DNA from: Seohaeicola saemankumensis
GTDB lineage: Bacteria > Pseudomonadota > Alphaproteobacteria > Rhodobacterales > Rhodobacteraceae
Length of the DNA stretch: 64,000 nucleotides
NCBI RefSeq assembly: GCF_020171285.1
Contig: NZ_JAIUZI010000006.1
Location: 1 to 64,000 of the forward strand
Direction: 5' to 3'
Position 1 is the first letter of the stretch. Each line of letters starts with the position of its first letter. Below are positions 23,097 through 31,285 of this stretch, piece by piece. The position numbers and the translations under genes are program-made. A model generated the notes under the pieces. That model ran no database searches, was not told the origin of the DNA, and saw only the letters and a list, made by a program, of their open reading frames with translations.

Positions 23097-24296
23097 ATGG
23101 ATGGAGACATGACGACAAGACGGCAGGGCGGCGTGAACCAAAGCGGTTTGCGCGACCATAACGAGCGTCTGATTCTGTCCATCCTGCAGCGCCACAAAAC
23201 CGTCGCGGCCGCGGAGCTGGCGCGGCGCACGGGCCTGTCCAAACCCACGGTGTCCACGATCTTGCGGTATCTCCAGGAGGATGGGTTGGTCCGTCGCGGC
23301 GAACCGGTCCGCGGCAAAGTTGGCAAGCCTTCCATTCCCATTGAACTGGACCCGGACGGCGCATTTTCCATCGGGCTAAAGATCGGACGCCGGAGCGCCG
23401 ACCTGCTGTTGCTGGATTTTACCGGCACCGTCAGGGAGCAATTGCACACGACCTACGACTACCCGATACCCGATGCGGTCTTTGGGTTCCTCCAAGAAGG
23501 TATGGACGGGCTTCTGGAGGGGCTGCCTTCGGAACTTCATGGGCGTGTTTGCGGCGTTGGGATCGGCACTCCGTTCGAACTGTGGAAATGGCATGATCTG
23601 ACCGGACTGGCGGCTGAACGGTTTCGGTCGTGGAAAGATGTGGATTTCGCAGCCGAGGTCGCCCGGTTCAGCGATTTGCCGGTCTACGTTGTCAATGACG
23701 CCACCGCCGCCTGCCATGCGGAGCACTTGTATGGCAGGGGCAGGGATTTCCGGGATTTTGCCTATTTCTACATCGGTTCGTTTGTCGGCGGTGGTATTGT
23801 CCTGAACGGCACTGTTTTCGAAGGCAATCGGGGCAATGCCGGCGCGCTCGGCTCCATGCGGACGACCGGGCCGCTGGGCGAAAGCCAGCAACTGATCGAT
23901 ACCGCCTCGCTGCATCTTCTGGAGGCCCGGTTGATCGAAGCGGGTCTGGACCCGGACCTGATGTGGGGAAACCTGCAGGACTGGAGCGGGATTGCCCGCT
24001 ATGTCGATCCATGGATCGGGGAAACAGCGCAAGAGTTGGCCAAGGCGTCGTTGTCGATATGCTCGGTGATTGATTTCGAGGCCATTCTGGTCGATGGCGC
24101 TTTCCCCTCGGACGTCCGCAATGAACTTGTCCAACGGGTTCAGCGATACCTGGTGAACCAGGACAAGCGCGGATTGATAGAGCCCTGTGTTGAAGCGGGT
24201 ACCGTGGGGGAAAACGCCCGCGCGGTGGGCGCCGCGAGCGGTCCCATTTTTGCGCAGTATTTCCTCAACACAAACGCGGGTCTGTCTTCGATCTGA
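23097..24296 (+). CDS. ROK-family transcriptional regulator of the fructose operon
   Basis: A 399-aa ROK repressor. Residues about 15-80 form a winged helix-turn-helix (ILSILQRHKTVAAAELARRTGLSKPTVSTILRYLQ region). The sugar-kinase-like ROK domain follows with VYVVNDATAACHAEH and FVGGGIVLNGTVFEGNRGNAGALG. The usual Cys-rich zinc motif (CGCxGCxE) is not seen, which is common in this subgroup. Starts at 23097 and 23109 are both possible; neither has a strong ribosome binding site. Its divergent position suggests it controls frcBCAK in response to a sugar. Confidence 0.85.
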   Translation: MDGDMTTRRQGGVNQSGLRDHNERLILSILQRHKTVAAAELARRTGLSKPTVSTILRYLQEDGLVRRGEPVRGKVGKPSIPIELDPDGAFSIGLKIGRRSADLLLLDFTGTVREQLHTTYDYPIPDAVFGFLQEGMDGLLEGLPSELHGRVCGVGIGTPFELWKWHDLTGLAAERFRSWKDVDFAAEVARFSDLPVYVVNDATAACHAEHLYGRGRDFRDFAYFYIGSFVGGGIVLNGTVFEGNRGNAGALGSMRTTGPLGESQQLIDTASLHLLEARLIEAGLDPDLMWGNLQDWSGIARYVDPWIGETAQELAKASLSICSVIDFEAILVDGAFPSDVRNELVQRVQRYLVNQDKRGLIEPCVEAGTVGENARAVGAASGPIFAQYFLNTNAGLSSI

Positions 24297-24621
24297 GAGT
24301 GCCGAAGCGGTTTCGGCTTTGACCCTGGGCGAACTTTGTTGCGAAGGGACAGGGGGCTACCTTCTCCGCGCGGGCGGTGTTCGACGAAGGCGCGGCGAAC
24401 GACAGATTCGGAGACTTGCCCGAATTCGTATGGCAGCATCCTGCTCACGCTAAATGGCGCCAAAAACGAAAAATTGTGTCCTGCGGATCGACAATCACAC
24501 CCCAAAACTTGATCGCTTCCGGAAACTTCGACAGATTCATTTGCAAGCGGCCAAGGCGACGCCCTGAATTCCCTGAACTCAAGGGCGCGGGTCCGGCCAA
24601 GTTAGGAAAGTTGACCGACAC
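24297..24621. other. 325-bp intergenic region upstream of the carbamoyltransferase cluster
   Basis: Apart from the hairpin at 24301-24317 I see no gene or strong promoter motif. It presumably carries the promoter of the SxtJ-like gene. Confidence 0.5.
24301..24317 (+). terminator. Weak hairpin terminator after the ROK gene
   Basis: GCCGAA (24301-24306) and TTCGGC (24312-24317) form a six-pair stem with a 5-nt loop and a short TTT tail, five bases after the stop codon. Confidence 0.45.
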
Positions 24622-25035
24622 ATGTCTGAGCTTAAAGGCAATACCGAAGTCCGCATGGGATCGGACAAGTCGTTTGGCTATGTCTTTTCTGCGGTTTTTG
24701 CCATCATTGCGTTGTTCCCGCTGTGGGGGGGTGGTGCGCCCAGATGGTGGGCGTTGGCCATTGCCGCGGTTTTTGGTGTTGTCGCGGTTGTAAAGCCCGA
24801 CCTCCTGAAGCCACTGAACCGCCTTTGGTTCAAGTTCGGAATGCTGCTCAGCCTCATTGTCTCGCCGATTGTAATGGCCATCCTGTTCTTCATAACGGTC
24901 ACGCCGATTGGTCTGATACTTCAGGTCGTCAGAAAAGACCCGCTGAACCAGAAGTTCGATCCGGACGCGGACAGCTATTGGATCGACGTCACCAAACAGG
25001 ACACGGCCAAGTCGTCGATGCGCAACCAGTTCTGA
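24622..25035 (+). CDS. SxtJ-like membrane protein
   Basis: A 137-aa protein with about three hydrophobic segments (FGYVFSAVFAIIALFPLW, WALAIAAVFGVVAVV, GMLLSLIVSPIVMAILFFITVTPIGLIL) and a hydrophilic tail with RKDPLNQKFDPDADSYW. This pattern is that of SxtJ-family proteins, which accompany a small SxtK/DUF5989 peptide and a NodU/CmcH-type carbamoyltransferase, as here. The biochemical role is unknown. It probably forms a membrane platform for the transferase and is likely co-transcribed with the next two genes. Confidence 0.78.
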   Translation: MSELKGNTEVRMGSDKSFGYVFSAVFAIIALFPLWGGGAPRWWALAIAAVFGVVAVVKPDLLKPLNRLWFKFGMLLSLIVSPIVMAILFFITVTPIGLILQVVRKDPLNQKFDPDADSYWIDVTKQDTAKSSMRNQF

Positions 25036-25078
25036 AGCACCCGAGGTGCGAAACAGTATTTATCCGGGAGGATTTGCA

Positions 25079-25228
25079 ATGTCATTCGTTGGTGAACTCT
25101 GGAGCTTTATGCGGGCCAGAAAGAAGTTCTGGCTGGCACCCATCCTGATCATGATGGTCTTGCTTGGCGGGCTGATTGTCCTGACCCAGGGCTCTGCCGT
25201 AGCCCCGTTTATCTACACCCTGTTCTGA
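25079..25228 (+). CDS. DUF5989/SxtK-like 49-aa membrane peptide
   Basis: A 49-aa peptide: a short amphipathic start (MSFVGELWSFMRARKKFW), one strong transmembrane helix (LAPILIMMVLLGGLIVL) and a short tail. GGGAGG lies upstream of the ATG at 25079; an in-frame start at 25046 lacks this. It lies between the SxtJ-like gene and the carbamoyltransferase, one base before the latter. Function unknown. The conserved trio suggests it helps anchor or support the carbamoyltransferase. Confidence 0.78.
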   Translation: MSFVGELWSFMRARKKFWLAPILIMMVLLGGLIVLTQGSAVAPFIYTLF

Positions 25229-25229
25229 T

Positions 25230-27074
25230 ATGGTCGCGATCCTTGGAATCTCGGCGTTTTACCATGACAGCGCCGCGGCGCTGTTGGTGGATGGACAGAT
25301 CGTGGCGGCCGCTCAGGAAGAACGGTTCACGCGCAAGAAACACGATCCCCGGTTCCCGATCGAGGCGATCCGATATGTCCTGGAAGAAGCTGGTCTGATA
25401 ATCGATGATCTGGACAACGTGGTGTTCTATGACAAACCGTTCCTCAAGTTCGAGCGGCTTCTTGAGACCTATGTCTCGAACGCACCGCGCGGTTTCAATT
25501 CGTTCCGCATCGCCATGCCAGTCTGGATCCGGGAAAAACTTTTCCAAAAAGATCTGATCCAGAAAGAACTGCGCGAGCTGCAGCCCAAGGCGAAACTGGC
25601 CGACAAGATGATGTTCGCCGAACATCATTTCAGCCACGCCGCCAGCGCCTATTTCCCTTCGCCTTTTGACGAAGCCGTGGTGCTGACGCTGGATGGCGTT
25701 GGAGAATGGGCAACATCCACCGTGGCCATCGGGCGGGGCAAGGATCTGGAGATCGTCCGGGAGCTGCATTTCCCGCATTCTCTGGGCCTTCTCTATTCCG
25801 CCTTCACCTACTACACCGGGTTTCGCGTCAACAGCGGTGAATACAAGGTGATGGGCCTGGCGCCCTATGGCACACCCCGGTTCAAGGACCTGATCATCGA
25901 CACGCTGATGGATCTGAAACCGGACGGGACATTCCGGCTGGACCAAAGCTATTTCAATTATGCCACCGGGTTGACGATGACGAACGACAAGTTCGCCGAT
26001 CTTTTCGGTCGCCCGGTGCGTCAGCCTGATGTCGATCAGCTGGACGATTTCCACATGGACATCGCCGCCTCGGTTCAGGCCGTCACGGAAGAAGTCGTCC
26101 TGCGGATGACCCGGTCACTGGCCGCCGAATACGGCATTCCGAACCTGTGTCTGGCGGGGGGCGTTGCGCTGAACTGTGTGGCCAATGGCAAGGTGCTGCG
26201 CGATGGTGCGTTCAAGAACATCTGGATCCAGCCTGCGGCTGGTGATGCAGGCGGCGCGCTTGGGTGCGCCTATGCGGCCTATCACACCGAATTGGGCCAT
26301 GACCGGCACCGCGACACAAGCAAACGCGATGCGATGCAGGGCAGTTATCTTGGCCCCGAGTACGAGCAGGCAGATATCGAAGCCCGCCTGACTGCGGCTG
26401 GCGCCGTGTTCGACGTCCGCCCCATGGACGAGGTCGTGGCCGAAACCGCCGATGCGCTGGCAGATGGCAAAGCCGTCGGCTGGTTCAACGGGCGTATGGA
26501 ATTCGGGCCTCGGGCCTTGGGCGGACGGTCTATCTTGGGCGATCCGCGATCGGAAAGCATGCAGAAGCTGCTGAACCTCAAGGTCAAGTTTCGCGAGAGT
26601 TTCCGCCCTTTTGCCCCGTCGGTTCTGCGCGAAGACATGGCCGAGTGGTTCGATCTGGATCATGACAGCCCCTACATGCTGCTGGTCGACACGGTACGCG
26701 AAGACCGCCGCCGCCAGATGACACCCGAAGAAAATGCGCTGTTTGGGATCGACAAGCTGAACGTGGTGCGGTCCGAAATCCCCGCCGTGACGCATATCGA
26801 CTATTCCGCGCGTATTCAGACCGTTCATGCCGACACCAACCCGCGCTATCACCAGCTGATCTCGGCGTTCAAGGAACGCACCGGCTGCCCTCTTGTGGTC
26901 AACACGTCGTTCAACGTCCGGGGCGAACCAATTGTCTGCACCCCCGAAGACGCGTTCCGCTGTTTCATGGGGACCGACATCGAATGGCTGGTCGTCGGCA
27001 ACTGCGTGCTGCGCAAGGAAAATCAGGACAGCGCGCTGGCCGAGGACTACAAGAACAAATATGAGCTGGACTGA
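25230..27074 (+). CDS. NodU/CmcH/SxtI-type O-carbamoyltransferase
   Basis: A 614-aa protein. The N-terminal part (to about residue 360) has the Kae1/TobZ-like ATPase fold: ILGISAFYHDSAAALLVDG, AEHHFSHAASAYF with paired His, LTLDGVGEW and CLAGGVALNCVANG. The C-terminal domain contains GWFNGRMEFGPRALGGRS and CPLVVNTSFNVRGEPIVCTP. Family enzymes use carbamoyl phosphate and ATP to carbamoylate hydroxyl groups of Nod factors, cephamycin, tobramycin or saxitoxin. The acceptor here is unknown; the adjacent SGNH protein suggests an envelope glycan or other cell-surface acceptor. Confidence 0.88.
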   Translation: MVAILGISAFYHDSAAALLVDGQIVAAAQEERFTRKKHDPRFPIEAIRYVLEEAGLIIDDLDNVVFYDKPFLKFERLLETYVSNAPRGFNSFRIAMPVWIREKLFQKDLIQKELRELQPKAKLADKMMFAEHHFSHAASAYFPSPFDEAVVLTLDGVGEWATSTVAIGRGKDLEIVRELHFPHSLGLLYSAFTYYTGFRVNSGEYKVMGLAPYGTPRFKDLIIDTLMDLKPDGTFRLDQSYFNYATGLTMTNDKFADLFGRPVRQPDVDQLDDFHMDIAASVQAVTEEVVLRMTRSLAAEYGIPNLCLAGGVALNCVANGKVLRDGAFKNIWIQPAAGDAGGALGCAYAAYHTELGHDRHRDTSKRDAMQGSYLGPEYEQADIEARLTAAGAVFDVRPMDEVVAETADALADGKAVGWFNGRMEFGPRALGGRSILGDPRSESMQKLLNLKVKFRESFRPFAPSVLREDMAEWFDLDHDSPYMLLVDTVREDRRRQMTPEENALFGIDKLNVVRSEIPAVTHIDYSARIQTVHADTNPRYHQLISAFKERTGCPLVVNTSFNVRGEPIVCTPEDAFRCFMGTDIEWLVVGNCVLRKENQDSALAEDYKNKYELD

Positions 27075-27407
27075 CCAAAAGCGCCGACGCCCCGTTCGGG
27101 CCGGCCGTGCCGCCCTCGCGGCTGTGTCGGGAGCTGCGGTGCAGTTCAATCACGCCGTAGCAGAAACTGTGGAAGACAAACTTGGTGTCCCGGCTGTGCG
27201 GGCCGCGCCGCTCGGGCCGTCCATGCAAGCCGAACACGACGTGGTTGAGCAGGCCGCCCTGTCCCTTGAGCGCGAAACGGTGGTCCGGCTTCCGTTTGAG
27301 GGCAGGGACCAGACGGACGCCAGATCTGATCGACAGCCGGCACCGAAGCCACACGCAAGCACTGGCCGAAACATCGCCGAATGGCTCAACAAACCGGAAA
27401 CTGACGC
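27075..27407. other. 333-bp gap inside the carbamoyltransferase cluster
   Basis: The gap is GC-rich and free of strong signals. Small frames on both strands overlap each other and resemble nothing I know. It could be a degraded gene, since the other genes of this cluster are tightly packed. Confidence 0.45.
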
Positions 27408-28508
27408 ATGCTGAGAACGATCTGGATCAATTTGCTCATTCTTCTGGGGGTCGTCGTGATCCTGGAGCTTGTCTTTGGCACCTGGTTTTCCGATGTGCAC
27501 GCGCTGCACCAGTTCACAAAGCCACGCGATCTGCGGATCGAGCGGGACAACCCGATTGCCGATACCCCGGCAACCATCGTGTACAGCCGCGACAAAAACG
27601 GCTTTCGCGGGCTTGAGACCGACGTCGGGGCCATCGACATTATCACGGTTGGCGGCAGCACCACGGACCAGCGGTTTCTGGATGACACCCAGACATATCA
27701 GGCGTCGTTGCAAAAGCTGTTCGCCAACGACGGAATTCCGATTTCAATTGCAAATGCGGGGATTGACGGCCAGTCGACCTTTGGACACATCGAAAACTTT
27801 GAATCATGGTTCAACCTGATCGATGGTCTGAAAACCCGTTACATCCTGTTCTATGTCGGGATCAATGACGCTTTGATCCTGGCCGAGAACACGTCATACG
27901 ATGTGGTGGAAGCGGAAAGCGAACGTCTGAAGCTCCAACTGTTCATCCGGGAAAAATCCGCGCTTTATCAGCTGTATCTGATCACCAAGCACGCGTTCCT
28001 GACCCCTGAAATCGCGCATTCGTTCGAACGGGTGAACCTGGCGAGCAACCCGCCGTTGACCGACGCCCCAAAACTTGCGCCCGAGGTCCTGGGCAATGCG
28101 GAAACCCGGAGCTCTCTGGACGGGCTGACAGCGCGGATCGAAACCCTGTCCGGGCTGACCCGCGCAATGGGGGCAGAACCGATCTTTGTTACCCAGCGCA
28201 GCACCGCGTGGACGCGTCAGGACGGCAAGGTTCTGGGCGTCACCAACATCGAACCGGGGTTTCATAGCTCGCTTGTCGACCGGTACGGACCGTTGAACGG
28301 CGTCGACATGTATAACATTGAACGCGGGGTGGCCGACGCCATCCTGAACGGTTGCAGAGCGTCACAGGCCATTTGTTTTGATCTGATGGCCGATCTGGAT
28401 TTCGATCTGGACACCGACTTTTACGACGAGTTGCACACAACCGCTGAAGGATCGGAAAAGATCGCCGGATACATGCACGATAGGCTGAAAGGTCTGGACG
28501 GGTTCTGA
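27408..28508 (+). CDS. Membrane-anchored SGNH/GDSL-type hydrolase
   Basis: A 366-aa protein. An N-terminal anchor (INLLILLGVVVILELVF) is followed by an SGNH hydrolase domain with block I at TVGGSTTDQ (Ser84), IANAGIDGQS (block II Gly), YVGINDA (block III Asn) and a C-terminal Asp-x-x-His in DELHTTAEG. The active site would face the periplasm. Esterase or O-acyl transferase action on a surface glycan is the usual role. It follows the carbamoyltransferase on the same strand and may act on the same product. Confidence 0.8.
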   Translation: MLRTIWINLLILLGVVVILELVFGTWFSDVHALHQFTKPRDLRIERDNPIADTPATIVYSRDKNGFRGLETDVGAIDIITVGGSTTDQRFLDDTQTYQASLQKLFANDGIPISIANAGIDGQSTFGHIENFESWFNLIDGLKTRYILFYVGINDALILAENTSYDVVEAESERLKLQLFIREKSALYQLYLITKHAFLTPEIAHSFERVNLASNPPLTDAPKLAPEVLGNAETRSSLDGLTARIETLSGLTRAMGAEPIFVTQRSTAWTRQDGKVLGVTNIEPGFHSSLVDRYGPLNGVDMYNIERGVADAILNGCRASQAICFDLMADLDFDLDTDFYDELHTTAEGSEKIAGYMHDRLKGLDGF

Positions 28509-28595
28509 GCCTCTGTGAACTTCGATGCTTTCATCGCTTTCGCTCCCTTACCCAGACAGGGAAGCCAAGCGGAAAACTCCAGCATCAAACGATCC

Positions 28596-28647
28596 GGTTT
28601 GCAGGGGGCAGAGCAAACCGTGGGGTCAAACACCCCGTTGCGGGGTG
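28596..28647. terminator. Nested hairpins between convergent genes
   Basis: GGTTTGC (28596-28602) pairs with GCAAACC (28613-28619). Downstream, CACCCCG (28631-28637) pairs with CGGGGTG (28641-28647), competing with GGGGT (28622-28626) and ACCCC (28632-28636). They lie between the convergent SGNH and porin genes. No T run is present, so termination is only suggested. Confidence 0.4.
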
Positions 28648-28663
28648 GACAGCACGCCCGCCT

Positions 28664-29950
28664 TCAGAACGTCGCTCTCAGCCTGAGGCCAAGAACCGTG
28701 ACTGTTGTTTTGTTCGGATTGGCTATCGGGTTCTTGATGACCTGGATGGATGGGGTGATCGCGAGATTGTCGAGCATTTGAAACCGATAGTAGATTTCCC
28801 CGGTTGTTTGTTCCTGAAGGGCGCTGTTCGTCGGCTCGCCCCAGGCCAGCCCGATGCCCAGAACATCGCGCGCCTTGCTGGCGGTGGTGTCAAAGGCAAA
28901 GCTGAGGCCGACCGCCACATCCTTTTGGAACAGCGACGCGCCGCCCTCGGACACGCCGGCAAACATAAAGGGCATCACCTTGTCGTCGAACATCAGCTTG
29001 CTGATCACGAAATTCGCCCCCCGGCTCTCGGGGACGCCGGACTGCACCAGCGCGTCCTGATGCCAGACGTTCAGCCGCACCTGGTCCCAGCGGGCGCGTT
29101 CGGGGGTGGTCAAATAGTACCGGACCTCGACAGACTTCAAGAACTCGCCCTGCTTGATTGAATCGAAGGGGTCGCCGGTGGTCTTGGCATTTGCGTCGTG
29201 AATACCGGCCAGCGCCACCAGGCGCGGCGTGAACTGGTACCCCACCCCGAACCCGAAGCCGCGACCGGGAAAGACCCGCGTGTTGCTGGCCTGCAAGGCG
29301 GTGTTCTGGAACCCCCGCTTGGGCGACGACAGCGCGTGGCCGCCGTACCAGCCCACGGCGCTGATCTTGCCGATCACGAACCGCAGCCGCCCGCCCATCA
29401 GCGCCTGTCGCCAGGCCAGTTCCGAAAGGTTCGCCTCGGTGTAATCGCTGAACCCGGTGCCGACCAATGTGCCGCTGCCGAACTGGTTGCCCAGTTTTGA
29501 CGGCGGGATCGCGGTGCCCAGCGTGGAGCGGTTTTCCACCCGGAAGGTGAGCCGCCCGGAGTTTTTCGTGCCGCGCCCGACCAGCGTCCACGAGCCGTTG
29601 ATTTCGGCCCGGCCTGCCGCTGCGCTGGTCTCGCCGGTGCTGTTGTCGGAGTGCTGATGCAGGGTTTGCAGGCTGAAGTTGAGCTTCAGCCCGTATTTGT
29701 CGTTCCAGCGCCGCTTGGCATCGAACCAGGGCTTCAGCGGCTGGCTGCGCAACCGGATTGCCGCCCCGGCGCTGATGTCGTCGTCGTGGATGTCGCCGGT
29801 GACACTGTCGCCGCCTTCCAGCGACCGCGACGGCCCATAGCCCGACTGTGACTGGGCCTGGGCCGCTGTTGCCGTGGTCAATGCAAGCAATGTCGCGATC
29901 AACAGGCCGGCCCACCGCCGGTGCGATGCTATGACGCCGGTTCCTGTCAT
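28664..29950 (-). CDS. OprB-like carbohydrate porin
   Basis: A 428-aa outer-membrane protein with a signal peptide ending near AAQAQ. The mature part is rich in alternating beta-strand patterns and ends in RLRATF with a terminal Phe, the usual outer-membrane insertion signal. Segments such as NLSELAWRQAL and FGFGVGYQFTPRLVALAGI match carbohydrate-selective porins. Its ATG overlaps the upstream gene's stop as ATGA, so it is expressed with the exported proteins at 29947-32833. The substrate is unknown. Confidence 0.8.
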   Translation of the reverse strand: MTGTGVIASHRRWAGLLIATLLALTTATAAQAQSQSGYGPSRSLEGGDSVTGDIHDDDISAGAAIRLRSQPLKPWFDAKRRWNDKYGLKLNFSLQTLHQHSDNSTGETSAAAGRAEINGSWTLVGRGTKNSGRLTFRVENRSTLGTAIPPSKLGNQFGSGTLVGTGFSDYTEANLSELAWRQALMGGRLRFVIGKISAVGWYGGHALSSPKRGFQNTALQASNTRVFPGRGFGFGVGYQFTPRLVALAGIHDANAKTTGDPFDSIKQGEFLKSVEVRYYLTTPERARWDQVRLNVWHQDALVQSGVPESRGANFVISKLMFDDKVMPFMFAGVSEGGASLFQKDVAVGLSFAFDTTASKARDVLGIGLAWGEPTNSALQEQTTGEIYYRFQMLDNLAITPSIQVIKNPIANPNKTTVTVLGLRLRATF

Positions 29951-30651
29951 TGAGCCGGGGTGCCGTAGCGGGTGTAATACTGATGCATGTCGTCCCCGAC
30001 CATGTTGACCGGTTTGTCCATCGTCCCTTCGATGACAAGATCGCTGTCGGGCGTCACAACCTCGAATCGCCAGCCGTCGGCCGGCGACAGCTGATCGGCC
30101 AGGTTGGCCGGGTCGCCGCTGCGCACCTCTTCGCCGTAGGCGTTCATGACATAGGTGTGCCCGTCGGGGCCAGTCAGTTGGTAGATCGGTTTGCCGGCGT
30201 CAAATGTCATGGTCTGCAACTTGGCGCTGATGTAGGGCGCATAGGGATCGGCCCCCTTGCCGGACCCAAGCGCCGCCAGCGGCAAGGTCGCCGCATAGCG
30301 CGCCTCGATCCCGCCAAAGGTCTTGGTGTCGCCCAGCCCCAGCCGTTGTTTGTCCATCGCCCAGAAATGCGGGCCGTTCAGCTGTGCCTTCTTCGCCCCG
30401 TGGTTGGAGGCCATCGCCGCCACGTCCATCGCCGCCCATTTGTCTTCGGGGCAGCCATGTGACGCCGAGGTGTTATAGATCTCGACCTTGTCATCAAAGA
30501 TCAGCAGCATCTCGCAATACCGCATTCCCCGAATGTCGGTCAGGTCGACTTCTTCGATCTGGTGATCCTGCGCGCTTGCCGCGCCGGCCAGAGCCACGGC
30601 GGCAATAACGGCCAAAGCGGTGCGATTTCTATTTTCGGTTATCGGTTCCAT
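29947..30651 (-). CDS. Exported protein of unknown function
   Basis: A 234-aa protein with a signal peptide (NRTALAVIAAVALAGAASAQ). I do not recognise a family. Visible features are RYCEMLLIFDDKVEIYNTSASHGCPEDKW with two Cys in the mature part (possible disulphide), then NGPHFWAMDKQRLG and a C-terminal DMHQYYTRYGTPAQ. The ATG at 30651 is preceded by GGGGAA. It is coupled to the porin gene by ATGA. A role in the periplasm together with the porin is inferred only from the operon. Confidence 0.75.
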   Translation of the reverse strand: MEPITENRNRTALAVIAAVALAGAASAQDHQIEEVDLTDIRGMRYCEMLLIFDDKVEIYNTSASHGCPEDKWAAMDVAAMASNHGAKKAQLNGPHFWAMDKQRLGLGDTKTFGGIEARYAATLPLAALGSGKGADPYAPYISAKLQTMTFDAGKPIYQLTGPDGHTYVMNAYGEEVRSGDPANLADQLSPADGWRFEVVTPDSDLVIEGTMDKPVNMVGDDMHQYYTRYGTPAQ

Positions 30652-30676
30652 GGTGTTCCCCTTTCGCCCGCGCATT

Positions 30677-31237
30677 TCAACAATCGCCGTCGTTACAGTT
30701 GCGCACCGCGACTCCGGCCCAGCCTGCCGCGCCCGGCCCGCGCCGACCCACGCCAACCCCGTGATACCCGGCCCCGACACCACCGCCGGGCCCGAACGTG
30801 TCGATGAACAGCGACGTGGCGCCGCCTTCGGCAGGCATCTCGCCATCGACGATCTTGTAACTGTACAGCAAATCGCCCTCTTCGATCACCGGCGAGGCCA
30901 GTTCAATGACCACCAGAGCGTTTTCCTCGGCCACTTCGGCGCCGTAGACCGACAACACCGCGTTTGGCGGATTGACCGCGAAACTGTCGTCTCCCGTGCT
31001 CCACCCGTTTACGAAGCGGTCCAGGTGCAGATGCCCGGCCACCCGGTACGGCCGGTCCGAGAAATAGACCGTCTGCTCGCCCACGCCGACCAGCCGCAGC
31101 TGCCCGTCGCCCGCCTGCATCCCGGCGGCAGTCTGTACGAACAGAAGCTGAACGCCCTCCTCTTCGGCCTGAACGGCCGAGGCGGTCAGCGCCACGGCGG
31201 TGATCGCCCCCCAAAACATCGTCTTTGCATATGACAT
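30677..31237 (-). CDS. Exported Gly-rich protein of unknown function
   Basis: A 186-aa protein with a signal peptide (MSYAKTMFWGAITAVALTASAVQA). The middle has a beta-rich look (GVQLLFVQTAAGMQAGDGQLRLVGV, AVLSVYGAEVAEENALVVIELASP). The C-terminal 40 residues are Gly-rich and end VRNCNDGDC. GGGGAGAG lies upstream of the ATG at 31237. No family is recognised. It lies between the beta-propeller gene and the 234-aa exported protein on the same strand, probably in one operon. Confidence 0.72.
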   Translation of the reverse strand: MSYAKTMFWGAITAVALTASAVQAEEEGVQLLFVQTAAGMQAGDGQLRLVGVGEQTVYFSDRPYRVAGHLHLDRFVNGWSTGDDSFAVNPPNAVLSVYGAEVAEENALVVIELASPVIEEGDLLYSYKIVDGEMPAEGGATSLFIDTFGPGGGVGAGYHGVGVGRRGPGAAGWAGVAVRNCNDGDC

Positions 31238-31285
31238 CAGGTCTCTCCCCTGTGCGTCCAATGAACTCTACGCATTTGGGCCAGT

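Noticed and set aside
24622-27074. Saxitoxin biosynthesis cluster
   Set aside because: Only the carbamoyltransferase and its two small partners are present; the polyketide synthase-like and amidinotransferase genes that define the pathway are absent.
27075-27407. Small gene between the carbamoyltransferase and the SGNH hydrolase
   Set aside because: Candidate frames on both strands overlap each other and show no domain or start signal; left as unexplained intergenic DNA.
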